A stretch of 64,000 nt of DNA. Origin: Polytrichum commune. Taxonomy: Eukaryota > Streptophyta > Polytrichopsida > Polytrichales > Polytrichaceae. The first letter of the stretch is position 1; every line of letters begins with the position of its first letter. Shown here in pieces: positions 22,974 to 36,621 of this stretch. The position numbers and the translations under genes were made by a program. The notes under the pieces are model-generated. The model made no database searches. It had not been told where the DNA came from and saw nothing but the letters and a program-made list of their open reading frames with translations. The DNA lies in the NCBI GenBank assembly GCA_950295325.1, contig OX485809.1:10914001-10978000 (forward strand). Reading direction: 5' to 3'.

Positions 22974-24664
22974 CGTTTGATCCCTCAACTCAGACAAAGG
23001 AAAACCTCAGTCAATCTATTGAACCCGGTTCTTGGACGCAGAAATGGACACATGCAGATTGCAAGGCTGCACCGCAACAATGGTATTTATGTACTTATGT
23101 CTCCCCGTCCTGGATCGTTACTATCTGGAGTTTTTCTGAGACCACGTGTGAATTAATTTCAGTGGAGGTCATGTCGGAGAAACAACGTCGAAGAGGGCGG
23201 TGAATCTTCAACACTTGGGAATCTTCCAGAGGTCGTTCAAAGAGGCCCACGCACAGTTGCTATTCAGGATGGGCTGTCAAGTTATCACCTTCGGAAATAT
23301 GCCTCGTGAGGGATTGCGTTGAATACTGTAGGTTCGGCACCTAACGTAGGTGGCCGATAACAATTGGTTCCTCAAGCCGACAACTAAGTTACACCATTTC
23401 TTGAAGTAGTTCATACATTTTCCTATGAGGCCCAATAGATTATGAATATGACCAGGGTTCACACATGTGTCATTATGTCACCCTATCTCTAACTATGACT
23501 GCTAAGAATCAAGTACAAATGATTATCCAATGAAAGGGAATGTAACCGCATCTATTCAAAGAAGAAGATGGATGACTTTGGTCAAAAACATGGTCGACTT
23601 TGGGTGACATTTATTCAAAGAAGATCGTCAACTTTAGTCAAGCTTTATATCCAAATTGTGCACACATTTCAAGGTTGAATAGAGAGAAATTACTGTGTCT
23701 AGTTTAAGATTTTGGCTGTTGATGAAATGTTTTGATCAAGTTTTATGATGATGTGTCATCAAACACTGAAACTTCATTAAAACTATACTCCAAAGGCCAC
23801 ACCAGAAAACATAAAAACTTTCTAGACAGATAGAAGTCTGAGACCTTCGTAGAAGTGGAATTAGAAACTTCTTAAAAGTCTACTCACTGAGCACTTTCAT
23901 GGATTGCAACTCACAAGAGTCAGAGTCCAGATTAAATCAAAGAAATTCGACAATCACATGAGTTTCAAGTTTCATCTGAAAAAGTTTGAAGATTACATCA
24001 CTTTCAAAGTTAAATTCATAAATAATCGAAACATATAGCCAGTAAGTAGGCTGTAAGCTTTGTGAAGTAGGTTTGAGAGTACTGTAGCTGCATGCATTGA
24101 GGAACAAAACTGTATGATGTAGAAGTCAAGTTTTAAAGAGTTTAGCATCTTATTTGAGAAGAGTCAGTATATATATAATATATAATACACATATATGTAA
24201 GCCAATAATGTCATAAAGTGACCTTGGATCTCCCAGCATTGTACGATTTCAGTTCATCGAATAGAAGTAGAATGTAATGTGAACTTGTACTAGGTCCATG
24301 GGCTTTTACTCCACATGGATTAGGAGAATTTGTATGATAAAGTCCTCTCTGGTGGTACACTATTAAATCAGTGGACTCATCCAAATCCAGTATTGTAGTA
24401 GTTTCCACTGGAAACAAAATTGGAGCATATAACTTCGTACTAACATTAACAGCTTCAAGACACTGCTCTAATAGCCAATCAAAAACCACACTATCCCAAA
24501 ATGGGATACAAGAGCAAGGATAACAATGCATTAATATTGCCACTTGTTTGAGGAGAGGGCGATCATCACAGCAGATGAATACAATTATATATGCTACAAA
24601 ATAACAGGTGAACATCGTTCACAGGCAAATATCATGGTATGAATCTGAAGCCAAACTACTGTCC
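22974..24664. other. Promoter of hydrolase and 3' side of SEC6
   Basis: On the minus strand a TATA-like CATAAATACC near 23,085-23,096 lies about 115 bases before the hydrolase start codon. The remainder is AT-rich. The portion just left of 24,665 should be the SEC6 3' untranslated region. A 134-codon minus-strand frame at 24,211-24,615 shows no domain and is probably chance. Confidence 0.45.
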
Positions 24665-27600
24665 TCACTTCCTAATGAGCCTAGCTTTAGGGAGACAAGT
24701 TAATCTACTGAACACAAGACCGGGCTTTGGCAGATCTCCATTTTGTATTGTTGCAGCATAAACACCCCTGCATTCTGTAACAACCTGCTCTCAAACCATC
24801 CACAAATTTTGTCAGAGCCAACAGAGATCAAGGCAGCACAGCAAAGAAACGGAATCAACCTAATATGGGGCTTTGTGCTCTATCTGACCAAATTTTGAAC
24901 CACATAAAAGAAAATTGACTACACACTTGGGTTACTATTAAAAAAACTGGAGCTTTACTACACACAGAAGATGCAATGGTTCAGATGACATCAAGGATAC
25001 GTACATCTTTAGCATCTTTCTTTGGAATGTCGTCTCTCAACGCCACCAGCTTCTCCACTACTTCTGGCTGTTTTTATCAAAAATGGTAAATGAGATTATC
25101 AGTCAACAACCAATGACCATATATTTCCTCCTACCTCTTTATAGGGCACAAGTAGTTTCCAGAGAAGCAAACAAAGACAGAAACCATCCCAATACTGGAT
25201 GTAATTGAAGTGTTGAAACATAACATCCTACCACACCCCAAGTACATGTTGACCACAACTCTAAATTGTAGCTCTTTCAGATCCCTTAAGCAGTCATTCA
25301 AAGTTACCGGGCAATCTGGGTGATTCTGCAGAAGATTGGTGTATGCAAATGTGAAAGCATCCACACTCTCCGCAGATGCAAGGTCTCGAATCTCAGCTAA
25401 TGGTTGAATTCGTTTCTCCACTTTCTGTTTTCACTCATCCCAGAAATAGTCAAATATCATGAGTCAACAAGGCAGTTTTTAGTGGTTGCAAGACTAAATA
25501 ACAAAAAGAACTTGTGACACAAAAAACTACACTGATATGTGGTCATAGTGTGACCTCTTAAAAGATTGATATGAGAAATAGTGTGATTTACTGTAAGTCA
25601 CATACTAATCATCTTAGAGATGGATATTTAGTGACTATGAGGGTTTTTTCCTTGTTTTAAATAATACAATATGTATGAAAATCACAATAAATTTGTTCAC
25701 GTATTCAAATAAATTTAGTAAATAATATAATACTGTTCTTGTCACTCTAATTCGCATGTTTTTGATACACAGTATGACCTCAGTAAACTTTCAATATTAC
25801 TAAAAATCTGAGTTTCATCACACATACAGTTCTAACCTGAAAATTAGTGTGAAAACTATATCCCAAAACAGTGTAATAAAAAGAACAGCTGTTCCTTTCA
25901 CCAATTTGACTCATCAAGGATAGTAAATAGCCCAACTCACCGCAGGTGTAATAATCTCCCTAAAAAAGTCACCAAGAACTTCTTCATCCACCTCAAGTCT
26001 CTTCAAAGTCTCCTCCTTAATGTATGCTTTCTGAAGTTCATCACAACAAACACCCATTAAGGAAAGATATGGCATTGTTTCAATCTCCACTATCTGAATT
26101 CAAGTAACCAAAATGCTAGTACATGGACCAGTGTTTATCATAAGTGAAATGTGCATAAAAGTGGATGCACACCTGGATAAGCAGACGATCCACATACATC
26201 ACAATGGTTGTTTCAAGGCAAGCCTCAGCAAACCGCTTGTACGATCTCTCTTCAACATACCTGCCCATCAATACCATATCAGTGCTTTCAATAGTGAAAA
26301 GAAGGATGTCTGCTATTACACTACTGCCAAAGCAGCACTATCACTTGGGCACCAGAAGAAATACTAGATCAATATCAAACACAACTCAACCAATAAGAAT
26401 TTGCATCCTGGGTTTTCCTGTCAACAAAAGTCAATCAAAAACTTACATTTTGACGTCTCCAAAGTAATCTGTAAAGGTAGCAACTAGGTACTCGGTTACC
26501 AAGCCATCATACCAGTCTGTTCAACCCCACCACAAGATCAAAATGATGATTTAGAGTGTCGTTGAGAGCATTTCTTTTCAAGCTTAGGACATTAATATAG
26601 CCTGCCCAATTTTTTTAATTTTGCAATACACTTTGCCAGCAAGTCCATATATATTGTTGTCAGCATCAAAATGTTCTATCATTTCATGCAAAAGTAACCT
26701 TGATTGAAGCACTAAGATAATATTTTCTACAATTTGGGATTAAATAAATTTTGACAAACCAAAGGTCATGCAGAATGACAATCAGTATACATTCTATTTG
26801 GAAATGCTCAGAAACGAAAGTAATTTGAAGTTTGAAGACAACTGAGGTAAGAGAATGTCCATGGGTGGACTTTTTCTGTATTGGCTAACCTTTCTGGTAC
26901 AGCTTTGCAATGAGCTCCTTCACACCAGGGTCTTCGAAAATTACTTCCACAGCCTGTGACAAAGCTTCCTAGAAAGGTCCAAACACACCCAGATACTTAA
27001 GCTACTAGTTCATGACATGGAAGTATAAATAGAGGACCTGTCATTGAGTTATTAGTCAAAAAAAGAAATACATTTGCTACTGCAGAACAAGACCAAAAAC
27101 AATTACTCAATCCACTAATGTCCATGAATCATCAACTTTGAAGAAGTTACCAATCGGTTGACAGAGGAAAACAACTCCAATTTTGGTAGCGGCAACTTCA
27201 GAACAGATACATGCCCTGAGGAAGCATTGCCAGTATTTTGTAGCTTACCTTTCCAACCTCTAGAAAGCCCTTGCAAGTGTCTTCAAAATTCACCTGTAGA
27301 AATGAACACCATAGTGGCAGATCGATTATCAGCTTGGCTTTGATTGGAATTTGTTAAAGAAACACAAACTCCTGAATCTATAAAATTTTGCTAAGACAAC
27401 AGCCATGAAAAAGGACACAATTTACCTGCTCTGCATAATAAGGAGTGAGAGCCTCCATGACACTGGCACTGAGCTCTAATGCCAACTCATGGCATTTGTA
27501 ATTGCTGTTCACCTGCAGACATACACAAAACTCCCTTGAATCTGGACAATCCCATCAATACAATTGGAAAGCAAAGTCCTAGGATAGACCTCAAATTGGA

Positions 27601-30600
27601 TCTGCATGAAGACAACCTCATTTGCATGCGCCCATATTTTGAGAAACTACCTGGAAGTCAAAGGTATCAAAAGAGTATTATACCATGGCGCAAAATGGCT
27701 CCAAACCAATCTCTGCTGCTGGTTCTTCCAGCCGTTTCCGCTGTGCAGCTTGAAATTCGTTCATAACCTGCATACAGTGAGCATGTGACCTATTGAGGCT
27801 TGACAAATACTACCCATATTCAAGGACTTCCCATTCTCCAAAAAACCATGAGCATCAACTGCATACCCTCAACACCTATCTGAAGGAGATTGTGTTTCTC
27901 CACGAACCTGAATGACTGCCAAGGCTATTCGGTAGAGCATGACATCCGTACTGTTTTCTTGCACGACCTGGACTTGCTCAGTTAAAATGCGGAACAAGTC
28001 CACACCAGCTGGGGTGTACAGCCTCCCATCATCACTCCTCTTTGGAGGGTTTGTCTTATCTTGTTCCAATATATTTGTGTACCACTTCTGCAAAATATGA
28101 ACTGATATATTAGCAATATGCAATGGAAATACTAAGACATGAGAAGCTTGAAAACAGAATCATACCTGCCTTTGAAATGCATAGCAAAAGTGCACCACAT
28201 GAATGAACAACAAAGGCAGGCATCAGCATACCCGCATGGACGCCTGCATACGATCCACATATGCATCCATGAGTGGATCCATGGCTCCACTTTCAGCACA
28301 CTGTGCAGCAAGTCCTTGTTCCACACCAAGATTTTCCAACTCTTCTTGGAAATTTACCACCCATCCTGTCACCTGCTGACAAGTCAGAGTAAGTAAAATG
28401 AAAGTAGAACACTTACAACTGATGGTGCCAAGTTCGAGAGACATCTCAAAGAATACCACATGGGAGGAAAAGGAAAGTCAACAGCTACTTAAAGCAACTT
28501 GATTTGGCTGTACAGCAATAAGCGTGCAGACTACAAAGTTGGATAAAACATACTAGGATGAGATAAGTAACATGGGCACCTTCAGAATCTCAAGGTTGGA
28601 CAAGTCACTGGCTCTATCACCAAGTTTCCTCAACATCTGGATGAACCGTTCTGTATACAGATGCACCATGTACCTGAAGATTTCATACCTGTAAAACCCC
28701 CTCCATGGTTACAACCAAGACATGGACGCACATCACTTAGGAGTAAGGATAGCACACAGAAGTGGTAAATACAATCAAGGTGAGACTATACAACAACCCA
28801 TAAGAACCGAAAGATTTAGATCTAAGATACATACCGTGGTGGAAAACAGGGAGCTACATAGTCAAAGATATCTGGTAATTCTTGAGCAATCTGCAAGTCC
28901 AAGCATCCATTCACAAAGCATCAGGATCATGCAACTGTAGTGTAAAATCAACTTCATAGTTAAACATTGAAACTATCTTATTTAGGCTAATGAAATTTCT
29001 GCATTACTTCTTTGAGATAACAATGTTCGTAGTATGAGGTATTTGCTCTTCTTCACTTAATCTATTGATGTGATTACTACATCACATGTGACCAAGACCA
29101 CGCTCTTTTAATCCTGTGGTAGTCCTGAAAATGACAATGGGAACGTTATAAAGCAGGAATGAATCAGTGTTTCAAAGCTGAATTACTTTGACAGAAAACC
29201 TTTCTTATCTTGCAAGTTGCTGCATTTTTTGGAGAATAGAATCTAAACTTGTATCCGATTGGATCATATAAATCAAGTTTACTGTAGTCTGAATCATGTG
29301 CACTTCTCAAACAGTTTCCTTCATGGCTCAATCTCATGTCTGCATTTCGTCACATAAGATAGAGCTTAATGTCTATCTATATAATTTTGAAATCCCTCGA
29401 CTATGAAAACATGGAGGAACCTGTTCAATAATGATTATGCAAGGCTTCAATTTCAAAAGTCACCCAGATTGGTTAAGTGAGATTTTGCAGTGCATCAAAA
29501 CTCACCTCACTTGCTTCATCCAAAGCTGCCTTCAAGTCTTCCATGACAAGCTGCAGCCAGACGAATCAACTAGGTCAAACAGAGATAAAGATCTATGGAG
29601 GCACACATACTACTACAGCAGATTAGAACCTAACCTTGTAGGTCTCAGTCATGCAGAAAGCCCTTTGTCATGGGTGAAAATCACAAATCCTAGTGCAAGG
29701 TTGTGCTCTCATCTAAAAGCCTGTCCCAAGGCATAATCTGAATTTTGGTTGAACACTTTAGAAGCCTTGAAAAATTTAAGAAGCACTTCCACTTACTTGA
29801 TTAAGCAAAACATCAAATCTTCCTTCAATTGACTTTCGAATCTCTTCATAACAGCGATCCTTGTACCTAAGTCCAGCTGCTTTTGCTTTGTTCTGATCTT
29901 CAGAAGGTTGTGAAAGGTTTTGTGACCTGCTTGATGAAAACAAGTAAGAGATCAGCATCTAAGTACTTGACAACTACCTCATTGACCAACTTACAAGGAA
30001 TAAGGATAGTTTAGAAAGCTCAAAACTCTGCTCCTTACTTGCGGCTAGCTCTTGGAGCTGGAAGATTTGACATGGGCCCAGAACCCTCTGCTTCAGCAGC
30101 TTCTTCAGCCTGCTGCTGGTCAAGTATTTCTTGCATTTCCACAACCCTGAGGAAGGGGACCACCATATGAGCAACTAAATCACATGTGCAAGACATGGTA
30201 GATCTCTATACTCTTAAATAATGATGGCTACCACAATATCATAATCATGGTATTTAAAAGTAGGCAACACAACTGCTGATATGAGATACCACTTTATGAG
30301 TGCCAGACATTCAAGCCATGAAAGAGCCATACCTCAGGGCACGCACCAGTGTTTGAGGACTGCACATCACAATTCCGAAATGTCAAATAAACTTCCCATT
30401 CAGGTATAGTGATTCGGTGCATTACATATGTCACGCAGTCAATTCACTGACTAGCACCTCCTTTTAATGACAACTTGCTAACATAAAATATGTATAAATA
30501 AAAGTAGACCTTTCTTTTGCAAGTCGGAAGAAATTGCCAACATGGCCCCACAATGTCTGCTCAAACGTTGTTCGAGTATTACTAACATCTTCAAAGTACT

Positions 30601-33600
30601 CCCTGCATCAGCAATCATGAACAAAATTGTAAGAGCTCATGGATAACCAGTCCTATATGCAATCTCACGTTCTGATTGGACTCTTCACCAGGTAAACCCC
30701 CTAGCTGCAAAGTAACAGGTGCTTCACAAATATACAATGAAAATGCTCACTCACGTCAACTTGCCAGCTTCTTCTCTTCGTGTTGACACTGTTGCTAAAG
30801 CAAACCGCCTTTTCTGCTCAAGAGCTGTCAACGCCTGCAGCAGAGAAAAACACACATAAGGTTGCCATTCTGCACAGAAGCTTCACTGCAGAAGCACCTC
30901 ACAATATTCTAATAAAATCTAGAAGTCCTCATAGGGTACTCGCAGATCTTCTGACCCAGCACCTAACCTCAAACGTTCGCAAAAGCTCTCGATCATCAGA
31001 AAGCGAAGCCCGTGCTTCTGCAGCCTCCGTAGATATAGACATCATGCCTTCTACATCCTGCATATTGATACAAATACAAATCAGTACCTCCCAAGAAAAT
31101 AAGGTGAACTTTACAGAATGGAAGGACATTGCTTGACATAACACAGAAAGAGAGAGGGAAAGACCTTCAAAGTCATATTCAAGTTGTTGCGCGCATTACT
31201 AAGCAGCTTTATTTGATCATGGTGCTCAATCAGTGTCTGGCATTCTCGACATAACCTGTTCTCCCATACCCAATATCATCAGCAGACCGTCTCAACTCTC
31301 TAACTTTTCAAATATTTCTCCTAGGAGTGCAGAATGACACAAGATTCTGACACGATCAACCACTTTTACACAGTGAACTAAGAATATGTAGTATTCTTAT
31401 TTAAATAGACTTCTAAAAACCCTCCAGTTTGAAGATGGTGTAGACATTCTGGCAGGCACCTCAACTGCAAAAATCTAAATCCCTTCCAGCATGAAACCAT
31501 GAGGACTATGAATGAATTCGCCTCTCTGCAATTTCTAACCAGCAGTAACTACTCACAAAGCATTCTGAAATTAACAGGTACAGACCTGTCAATCAGTTCA
31601 AAATTTCCACGAAGATTTCCAATCTTTTCCTGTGATTCAGAAAGTGCATCAATGCCAGCCCTGGCCTGCTCAACCTGTTGCATTCATGAGCTCTTTGTCA
31701 GAATTTGAACATTAAACGGAACGCCAAAGCCAGCCCACCATCCAAGTATAGACAAGGATGCAAGTTTCTGTTACCCTACTATTGCAGATTGAGGATGCTT
31801 ACATAGTGGCTATATAAACCTAGTATATATTTGTGGAAAACATCCTTCTATAGTGAGAAAACTAAACATAGATAAGTAACTATGTCACATATTGACTCTG
31901 AAGAAGCTAAGATTTACCTGCGACATGACGCTGCTGCTGAGCTGAGCATCATTGTGCTGCAAAGACAACACCAATCAGCATAACCAGTAGAGTACAAATT
32001 CCATGAAGCAATCCATTCCTTCTTCTCCTACAACTGTATTATCAAATATATTCTTGTTTCCCTACATGCCCTACATAATTATCTCCTGATGAATAGAAGG
32101 CAATTGACCAGGTAATATGAAATAAGGAGGACCTAACCAGATTTGCTGGAAAATCAGCTAAATTGGTCAATACTATGATCAACCAGGCGCTCTCGATACC
32201 ATCGCTACAAAACATTTTACCTACTCGAACTAGTGTCACAATTAGCCATACCAATTGGGCTCTATCCCTAAGATCCAATTTCTGTTTCACGTGATGCTTT
32301 CTCAGGACAACATCCTTCTATACCTCAGCCTTATAAGCTATGAAACAGAGGACTGTGGTCAGCTACTTCACTCCTCATGAGGAACACCTCCATTTCACAG
32401 CCAGACCAACAACATACATAATGCAAGCTGTCAAGCTTGCTATAAGCATCTGCTGTATTCATATTCTAGATAGAGAACAGTAGCTTACACCTAAGGCCTT
32501 TACCTGGATACCATGGGAACCCCGAAATTAAGCCACCTAAGACTGGAATAGTACGCGGATGAGTGACATTCCTAGCACTTGATTCCCAGTGCACCCACCT
32601 ACCTATGGTCCACCCAATCCAATCGTAATGGGGGTATCCATGTGAAACAGATGTTTTCAACCTACCATGTGTCACCTAGGGCTTGCTCTTGGGAGAGACA
32701 GGTGCAGGCCAGGTTGTCCAGACCCATTCAAGGTGTTCACCTTTGAAAGGAGGGCAGTAGTCTTCAGGGGCCTCTAATTCTCATGATGCCCGTTTCGAGA
32801 TAACATATAGACTTAAACCAACTCAAAGATGGAGCAACACCATAATTCACACAAGTGGCAACATCGTAGTTATCTTCTCCTTCGTTTCACAGCCAGAGCA
32901 ACGACATTAATGCCAGTTGTTGAAATTGCTATGAACATCCACAGTATTCACATTCTGCATGGACGAAATGATGAAGGTAGGAGAAGGAATTCAATGCACT
33001 TAGAGTTTGCATGATGGTGTAGTGGTTCATGGACCTCGAATTGCAGTTCAAAGTCCAGACCACCCGATATGGCATTCAAAATCAAGAATAGGGAGTCGAT
33101 CTAGGTTGAGAAAACTTCGGCTAAGACTAAGACACAAGTCGAGAAAAATGGCAAACAAGAGCCTTCGTTTCACAGCCAGAGAAACAACATGAATAATGTC
33201 AGCAATCAGGCTTGCTGTGAGCATCAACTATATTCACATCCTACATGGATAAAATGAGGAATGTAGGAGAAGAAACCGAACGCACTAAGGGTTGAAAATT
33301 TAAAGTCCAGAGCATCCAACAAGCCCTTGAAATTCAAGATCAGGGAGTCAGTCCAGCACCAGAAAAACTACGGCCAAGTCACGAGTCCAGAAAAATGGCA
33401 AGCAAGAGCCTTCGTTTCACGGCCAGAACAACAACATGAATAATGCCAGTTGTCAACCTTGATATGGGCATATGCCATATTCATATTCTACATGAATATA
33501 ATCAGGAGTATGGAGAAGGAATCGATTTAGGGTTTGCGTGGTGGTGTAGTGGTGTAGTGGACCACAAATTGCAAATTCAAACTCCACCGCACCCGACATG

Positions 33601-33840
33601 GCTTTGCAACCAAGATCGCGGAGTCAATCCGGCTCCAAAACAATGGCAAAAAGAGATCCAGCACCGGATCGAACAGAAAGAGAAAAAAAGAAGAAAAAAA
33701 GAGAAGCCAACCTGCTGGCGCAAGGCGTAATCGGATCTGATGGTGTTAATAGAAGCCAAGGAATCGGGGAGCGGCAAAAGCTTGGCCACCTCCCGCACAG
33801 CTGCCTCTTTGGCCTCGATACCAGCATCGTGCATCATCAT
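24665..33840 (-). CDS. SEC6: Exocyst complex subunit SEC6 (EXOC3)
   Basis: 25 exons join in phase at GT-AG: 33840-33712, 31956-31918, 31674-31586, 31255-31165, 31057-30968, 30834-30755, 30602-30510, 30359-30333, 30146-30039, 29926-29797, 29550-29506, 28890-28835, 28688-28580, 28372-28232, 28087-27908, 27767-27684, 27512-27426, 27293-27249, 26968-26890, 26516-26447, 26260-26173, 26030-25941, 25424-25308, 25067-25005, 24784-24665. The product is 749 aa, against about 752 for Arabidopsis SEC6, with no break. Recognisable stretches in order: [19 protein letters not shown] at the N-terminus, [20 protein letters not shown] in the coiled-coil part, [97 protein letters not shown], and [18 protein letters not shown] near the end. 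The exocyst tethers secretory vesicles to the plasma membrane; SEC6 is one of its eight subunits. Intron 1 (1.75 kb) is swollen by repeats; the other introns are about 70-620 bases. Confidence 0.97.
32495..32880 (-). repeat. Family F repeat in SEC6 intron 1
   Basis: Read on the minus strand, this matches 38,815-39,140 in SYS1 intron 1: GATGTTGCCAC..GTGTGAA, ACGGGCATCA, AAGGTGAACACCTTGAATGG, CGGGC/CTGGCCTGCACCT, ATCAAGTGCTA and TTAGGTGGCTTAA/TAAGCCACCCC-side sequence. It has no reading frame and is unclassified. Its location in the first introns of two adjacent divergent genes may be coincidence. Confidence 0.55.
32881..33660 (+). repeat. Tandem tRNA-SINE-like array in SEC6 intron 1
   Basis: The phrase TTCGTTTCACAGCCAGA recurs at 32,881, 33,164 and (TTCGTTTCACGGCCAGA) 33,411, so units are about 283 and 247 bases; a diverged start lies near 32,391. 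Units 1 and 3 carry GGTGTAGTGG followed 20-30 bases later by GTTCAAAGTCC or ATTCAAACTCC, resembling the A and B boxes of the RNA polymerase III promoter in tRNA-derived SINEs. Unit 2 has lost the A-box part, which explains its shorter length. The array ends against the exon 1 donor. Confidence 0.55.
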
Positions 33841-36125
33841 GGTGACCGCCTGATGAAACCCTACCGCATGACCACCTTGGATGCACAACTAGCTAACCAC
33901 TCAGTCCCGATCGCTTGGTTGCTGCAACCCTAACCCCAACCCCAACCACAACCACTCCAGCTCCTGCTTAATTACTTACTTACCTACCTCCGCTTCAAGC
34001 ATGCGGTGCCAACAATCATGTTGCTAACTTACGACGTACGAATGGGATTGTATTTTGTGTGCCGTGATTTGGTGGAGTTAGATGGTGCGGGAACTCCTCG
34101 TGGTGAGCGAGAAGACCTTGCAATGTTGAAGTCGTGCCTCAGGAATTCAAAACGTGAAAAACAACGTTAACTTCACAGGGCTACGAGCTGCTTCCCCTTT
34201 CAAAATCCACCGACTTCTAGCCATCCCCATTACCAAGGTAGATGTGCCCAATTCGGTTACTTATCCTAGTCGGATGCCTATGATTGAGTGGTATGTGGTT
34301 AGTGTGGATCCAAGAATGGACACCAAAAAAAGGTGTGTTTTGTAAGAGATTGGACTACATTAGGGGCACCTATTCCCGATCAGGATCCTATCATCAATCT
34401 GTAGGGTATCATAAGTTCAATCAAGTTGGGACTAATTTCGATCAACTTAGAATCGATAATGCCATGACACATGTCCTAGTTTTTGAGCGCTAAAGTGAGG
34501 AGGAATGAGCACTTTTGACTGACTACAAACATTGGTATTATGTTCGGACCAACTTTTGACTTCGAAAAAAATTCGCAATAATTTCAATTTATAGAATAAA
34601 ATTATCAAAAAGAATTGCAATCCTCGTGATTTCTATCTTCCTGCATGTAAATTTTTTGCACCACCTTATACTTCTCAAAATCTAGCACAAAATATCTTAA
34701 ATGATGTTATGGATGCCTCTACTCTATGTGCACAAAACATGTAATCATTCTAGGCATAGAAGTGAATATAACTGAGGAGATCTATATGACCATTTAATGA
34801 GCATGGGAATATTTCACTTTGATATTGAATAAGTTATTCACACGAGCTTTAAAATCATGAGGAAAGTGCCCATAGTCTTGATTTGGATTTGCTAACCATC
34901 TCATACTGCATAATCGTGTGTTTCATATTCCAAGGGGAATGGGCTAGTTGAAAGATGCAATTGATTAAGACACATCTACTCTTTACGGTCCGGCTGCACT
35001 AGTGATTGAGTTAGTTGTAACATATTGCTAGAAAATAACAAACATATTACTCGTCCACACTTGTTGATGGAATTACCATCAAATCTTATGCGGCATATGA
35101 TGTATCAAGTAAAGTGGCAAGAGACCACTTGGTGTGGCCAAATCTTGACTTACCTAAGTTAAGTTAATACTCACTATTGCACATTTACTTAAAGTATAAA
35201 CACAAAGGCATGGTGTGACATAAGTTAAGGGTAAGTGGGTAGGATATGAAACACACAATTATTGCGCAATGATTAGCAAATATAAATGTGCCCATAGACA
35301 TTTTCCTCTCCTTTTGGGAGCTCGTATGTTGACTAAGCATTGAACTTATAATTGAGCACAATCCAATCTTTTTCAACACACATGTCTTTTATGTGTTCAT
35401 GCTTAGCTTCACAATTAATTATGCACCACTCAACAATCAAGTGTATGTTCAAGATGAGTAACCAAATTAGACTACTTACCTTACAGTAGATGATGCTAAA
35501 ACCAACATATTCTGATGCAATTGAAGTCCTCTCTCAATCTCTAATGATAATAATTTACTTTTTATCCTAATAATAGCATACATGCTAAGTGCTACTATGG
35601 CAAATATAGCATCCTCGATCTCGGGCAATTTTTACCTTAAATGTATAATTTTGTATTATTTATTGAAAATAGGTACATGCCTAACTTCCTCTTTTTTGCT
35701 CTAGGTATTATACAACCTTGTATTTGATTGCATATTGAAGGGTTTGTTTTAAGAATTAGACATTTGATTGATACTTGGGTGTTGCAACTGATTGCATATG
35801 GAAGGGGGTTGATTTGGATAAAATGTCAAACCTTGTAGTGGATCGCATGTGGGAAAGGTTGTTTGTGTTGAAAGATTGAATGAATTGTTGGGTGTTATGG
35901 AAATTGCAAGTGGAAGGGGTTGTTTGATGATGGCAAAATGGGTGATTGTTTCAACAATCTTACACCCAATTGTATCCCTTCTTATCGCAACATTTTGGCA
36001 AGACCATTAGACATACAATGAGCCCGTTCTGTTTTAGAGAATATGCTCAAGTATTCATCGTTCTCACTTTGTCAATGACAATTTATTCATGTGTGTTGCA
36101 ACGTCAACGAGGCTCCATGTATGTA

Positions 36126-36166
<41 letters not shown>

Positions 36167-36301
36167 TCTCATATGGCTCCATTCCCAATATATATTGTAG
36201 AGGGTAGGTGTCCCCCACTTGCTCCATATTACATTCACAAATGTGTTTCTATGTGTGCATGTGAGCCACCATGTCTATGTGAGAGCCTAGAAAATTCACG
36301 A
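33841..36301. other. SEC6 promoter side and spacer toward SYS1
   Basis: About 85 bases before the SEC6 start codon lies CAACCCTAACCCCAACCCC (33,925-33,943). It is a telo-box-like motif (AACCCTAA), common in promoters of plant housekeeping genes. A single GAGATTGGACTACAT at about 34,348 resembles a block of repeat family H. At about 35,720-35,920 an imperfect motif (GATTGCATAT..GAAGGG) recurs about four times with 50-65 base spacing. A (GT)n(AT)n microsatellite lies at 36,119-36,166. No gene was seen. Confidence 0.45.
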
Positions 36302-36621
36302 CACTAAAAAGGATATTTAATGTTTGATTATATTAAATATTGTTACCACCCTACCCTGCTCAACACTAATTTTCACTTCCTTGACAACTAGTGTTAGACA
36401 TAAATATGTTGCCACCTTTCCTACTCCCACCTCCCTTCTTTTGGAGCATGGATTTCATATCCTTAATAACACTAGTTTCAAACATGTAACTTCCACATAT
36501 TACCATAATTGATATTTAATGTTTAATTTTATATTTAATGTTACTTACTTTCATAGGGGTATTGACATTTAGTGTATGCATTCGTATTTAGTATATCAAA
36601 TACTAAATATCCTTTTTAGAG
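36302..36621 (+). mobile_element. Family D MITE, complete copy
   Basis: The left end CACTAAAAAGGATATTTAAT and the right end read on the other strand (CTCTAAAAAGGATATTTAGT) form inverted repeats that extend for about 40 bases. TA follows on the right (36,622-36,623). The interior matches 63,746-64,000 closely in the same orientation (ACCACCCTACCCTGCTCAAC, GACAACTAGTGTTAGA, GCATGGATTTCA, CAAACATGTAACTTCCACAT) and the fragment at 2,143-2,225 in reverse. It does not encode protein. Confidence 0.75.

Noticed and set aside
22455-22997. Intact short form of the hydrolase ending at the first frameshift
   Set aside because: It would lack the YSN and TKGG motifs and the end residues are not family-like, so a frame break explains it better.
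24211-24615. 134-codon minus-strand open frame after SEC6
   Set aside because: It lies just downstream of the SEC6 stop, most likely in the 3' untranslated region; no domain and no splice link to SEC6.
33005-33060. Functional tRNA gene
   Set aside because: Box A- and box B-like motifs are present, but no acceptor stem or anticodon arm could be formed; a SINE-type derivative fits better.
33925-33950. Interstitial telomere repeat
   Set aside because: Only one CCCTAA unit followed by variants; better read as a telo-box-like promoter motif of SEC6.
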